NCBI GenBank assembly: GCA_963662395.1
Contig: OY759511.1
Location: 2,480,001-2,544,000, forward strand
From: JAPOXR01 sp963662395
Lineage (GTDB): Bacteria > Pseudomonadota > Alphaproteobacteria > Rhodobacterales > Rhodobacteraceae
Direction of reading: 5' to 3'
Length of the DNA stretch: 64,000 nt
A program made the translations under genes and the position numbers. Shown here in pieces: positions 63,870 through 64,000 of the stretch. Below the pieces are notes generated by a model, which was not told the origin of the DNA, did no database searches, and saw nothing but the letters and a program-made list of their open reading frames with translations. Each line of letters opens with the position of its first letter. Within the stretch, counting starts at the first letter, position 1.

Positions 63870-64000
63870 ATGGCACCCCTGGAAACGTTAATCCGGCCCG
63901 AGACCGATGTACCGGTCGTCACTACCGCTGGTGTGGCAGTCGTGGGGGGAGGTCCGGCCGGCATTGCGGCCGCGGTTTCCGCCGCCCGCAACGGCGTGTC
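63870..64000 (+). CDS. FAD-dependent oxidoreductase, N-terminal fragment
   Basis: Starts MAPLETLIRPETDVPVVTTA behind GAAGGAG and continues with the FAD-binding VAVVGGGPAGIAAAVSAARN; the window ends at about residue 43. It resembles the FAD_oxidored family. It follows the SsuABC-type transporter by 68 bases and probably acts on the imported compound. Confidence 0.85.
   Translation, partial: MAPLETLIRPETDVPVVTTAGVAVVGGGPAGIAAAVSAARNGV

Overview
The window looks like chromosome from a GC-rich alphaproteobacterium. The main evidence is gene order: secB, dnaQ-coaE-aroE-maf on one side and hemJ-rho-mnmE-mnmG-rsmG-parA-parB on the other. This is the arrangement seen around the Caulobacter-type replication origin. 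Two perfect parS palindromes, a GTTC-N7-GTTC LexA box before an imuA-imuB-dnaE2 cassette, and DUF2849/DUF934 in a cysG-cysI cluster also fit that class. I cannot name a genus. All functions are read from sequence and family knowledge; no search was run.

Layout. 0-1.3 kb is the 3' end of secA. 1.6-4.2 kb holds a putative PD-(D/E)XK protein, a YHS-like protein and a HigB/HigA toxin-antitoxin pair. 4.3-9.3 kb is a carbohydrate ABC transporter: two permeases and a binding protein on the minus strand, with an IclR regulator and the ATPase divergent on the plus strand. 9.4-13.1 kb is a defence-type patch with a broken gene, an MbcA/RES toxin-antitoxin pair and a RloA/RloB pair. 13.3-23.2 kb is a sulfonate (probably isethionate) catabolic operon: TerC-family protein, TRAP transporter, GMC dehydrogenase, xsc and pta, with a divergent IclR regulator. 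23.2-34.2 kb is the presumed origin region; genes diverge from an AT-rich gap at 26.53-26.80 kb, and parAB lies within 8 kb. 34.2-37.7 kb is sulfite assimilation (DUF934, cysI, DUF2849, truncated cysG).

37.8-44.9 kb is an accessory island. It contains a decayed IS21-family element, a three-gene cassette of lower GC (sce7726-like, sce7725-like, zinc-ribbon/RES protein), and an intact-looking IS5-family element inserted in a MazE-like antitoxin gene. 45.3-49.6 kb holds cysQ, kdsB and a two-subunit molybdenum hydroxylase. 50-54.4 kb holds an antitoxin with a broken VapC, a cytochrome c, a decayed DUF4338-type transposase, a VanX-type dipeptidase and an SDR. 54.8-60.4 kb is the SOS mutagenesis cassette. 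61.1-64.0 kb is an SsuABC/NMT1-type ABC transporter followed by the start of an FAD oxidoreductase.

How it fits together. Sulfur is a recurring theme. Xsc would release sulfite and acetyl phosphate from sulfoacetaldehyde; Pta makes acetyl-CoA; CysG/CysI use sulfite for assimilation; CysQ clears PAP; and the right-end transporter may import another organosulfur or nitrogen compound. The best candidate for an undescribed system is the sce7726/sce7725/RES operon at 40.8-43.7 kb, flanked by two insertion sequences and next to toxin-antitoxin debris.
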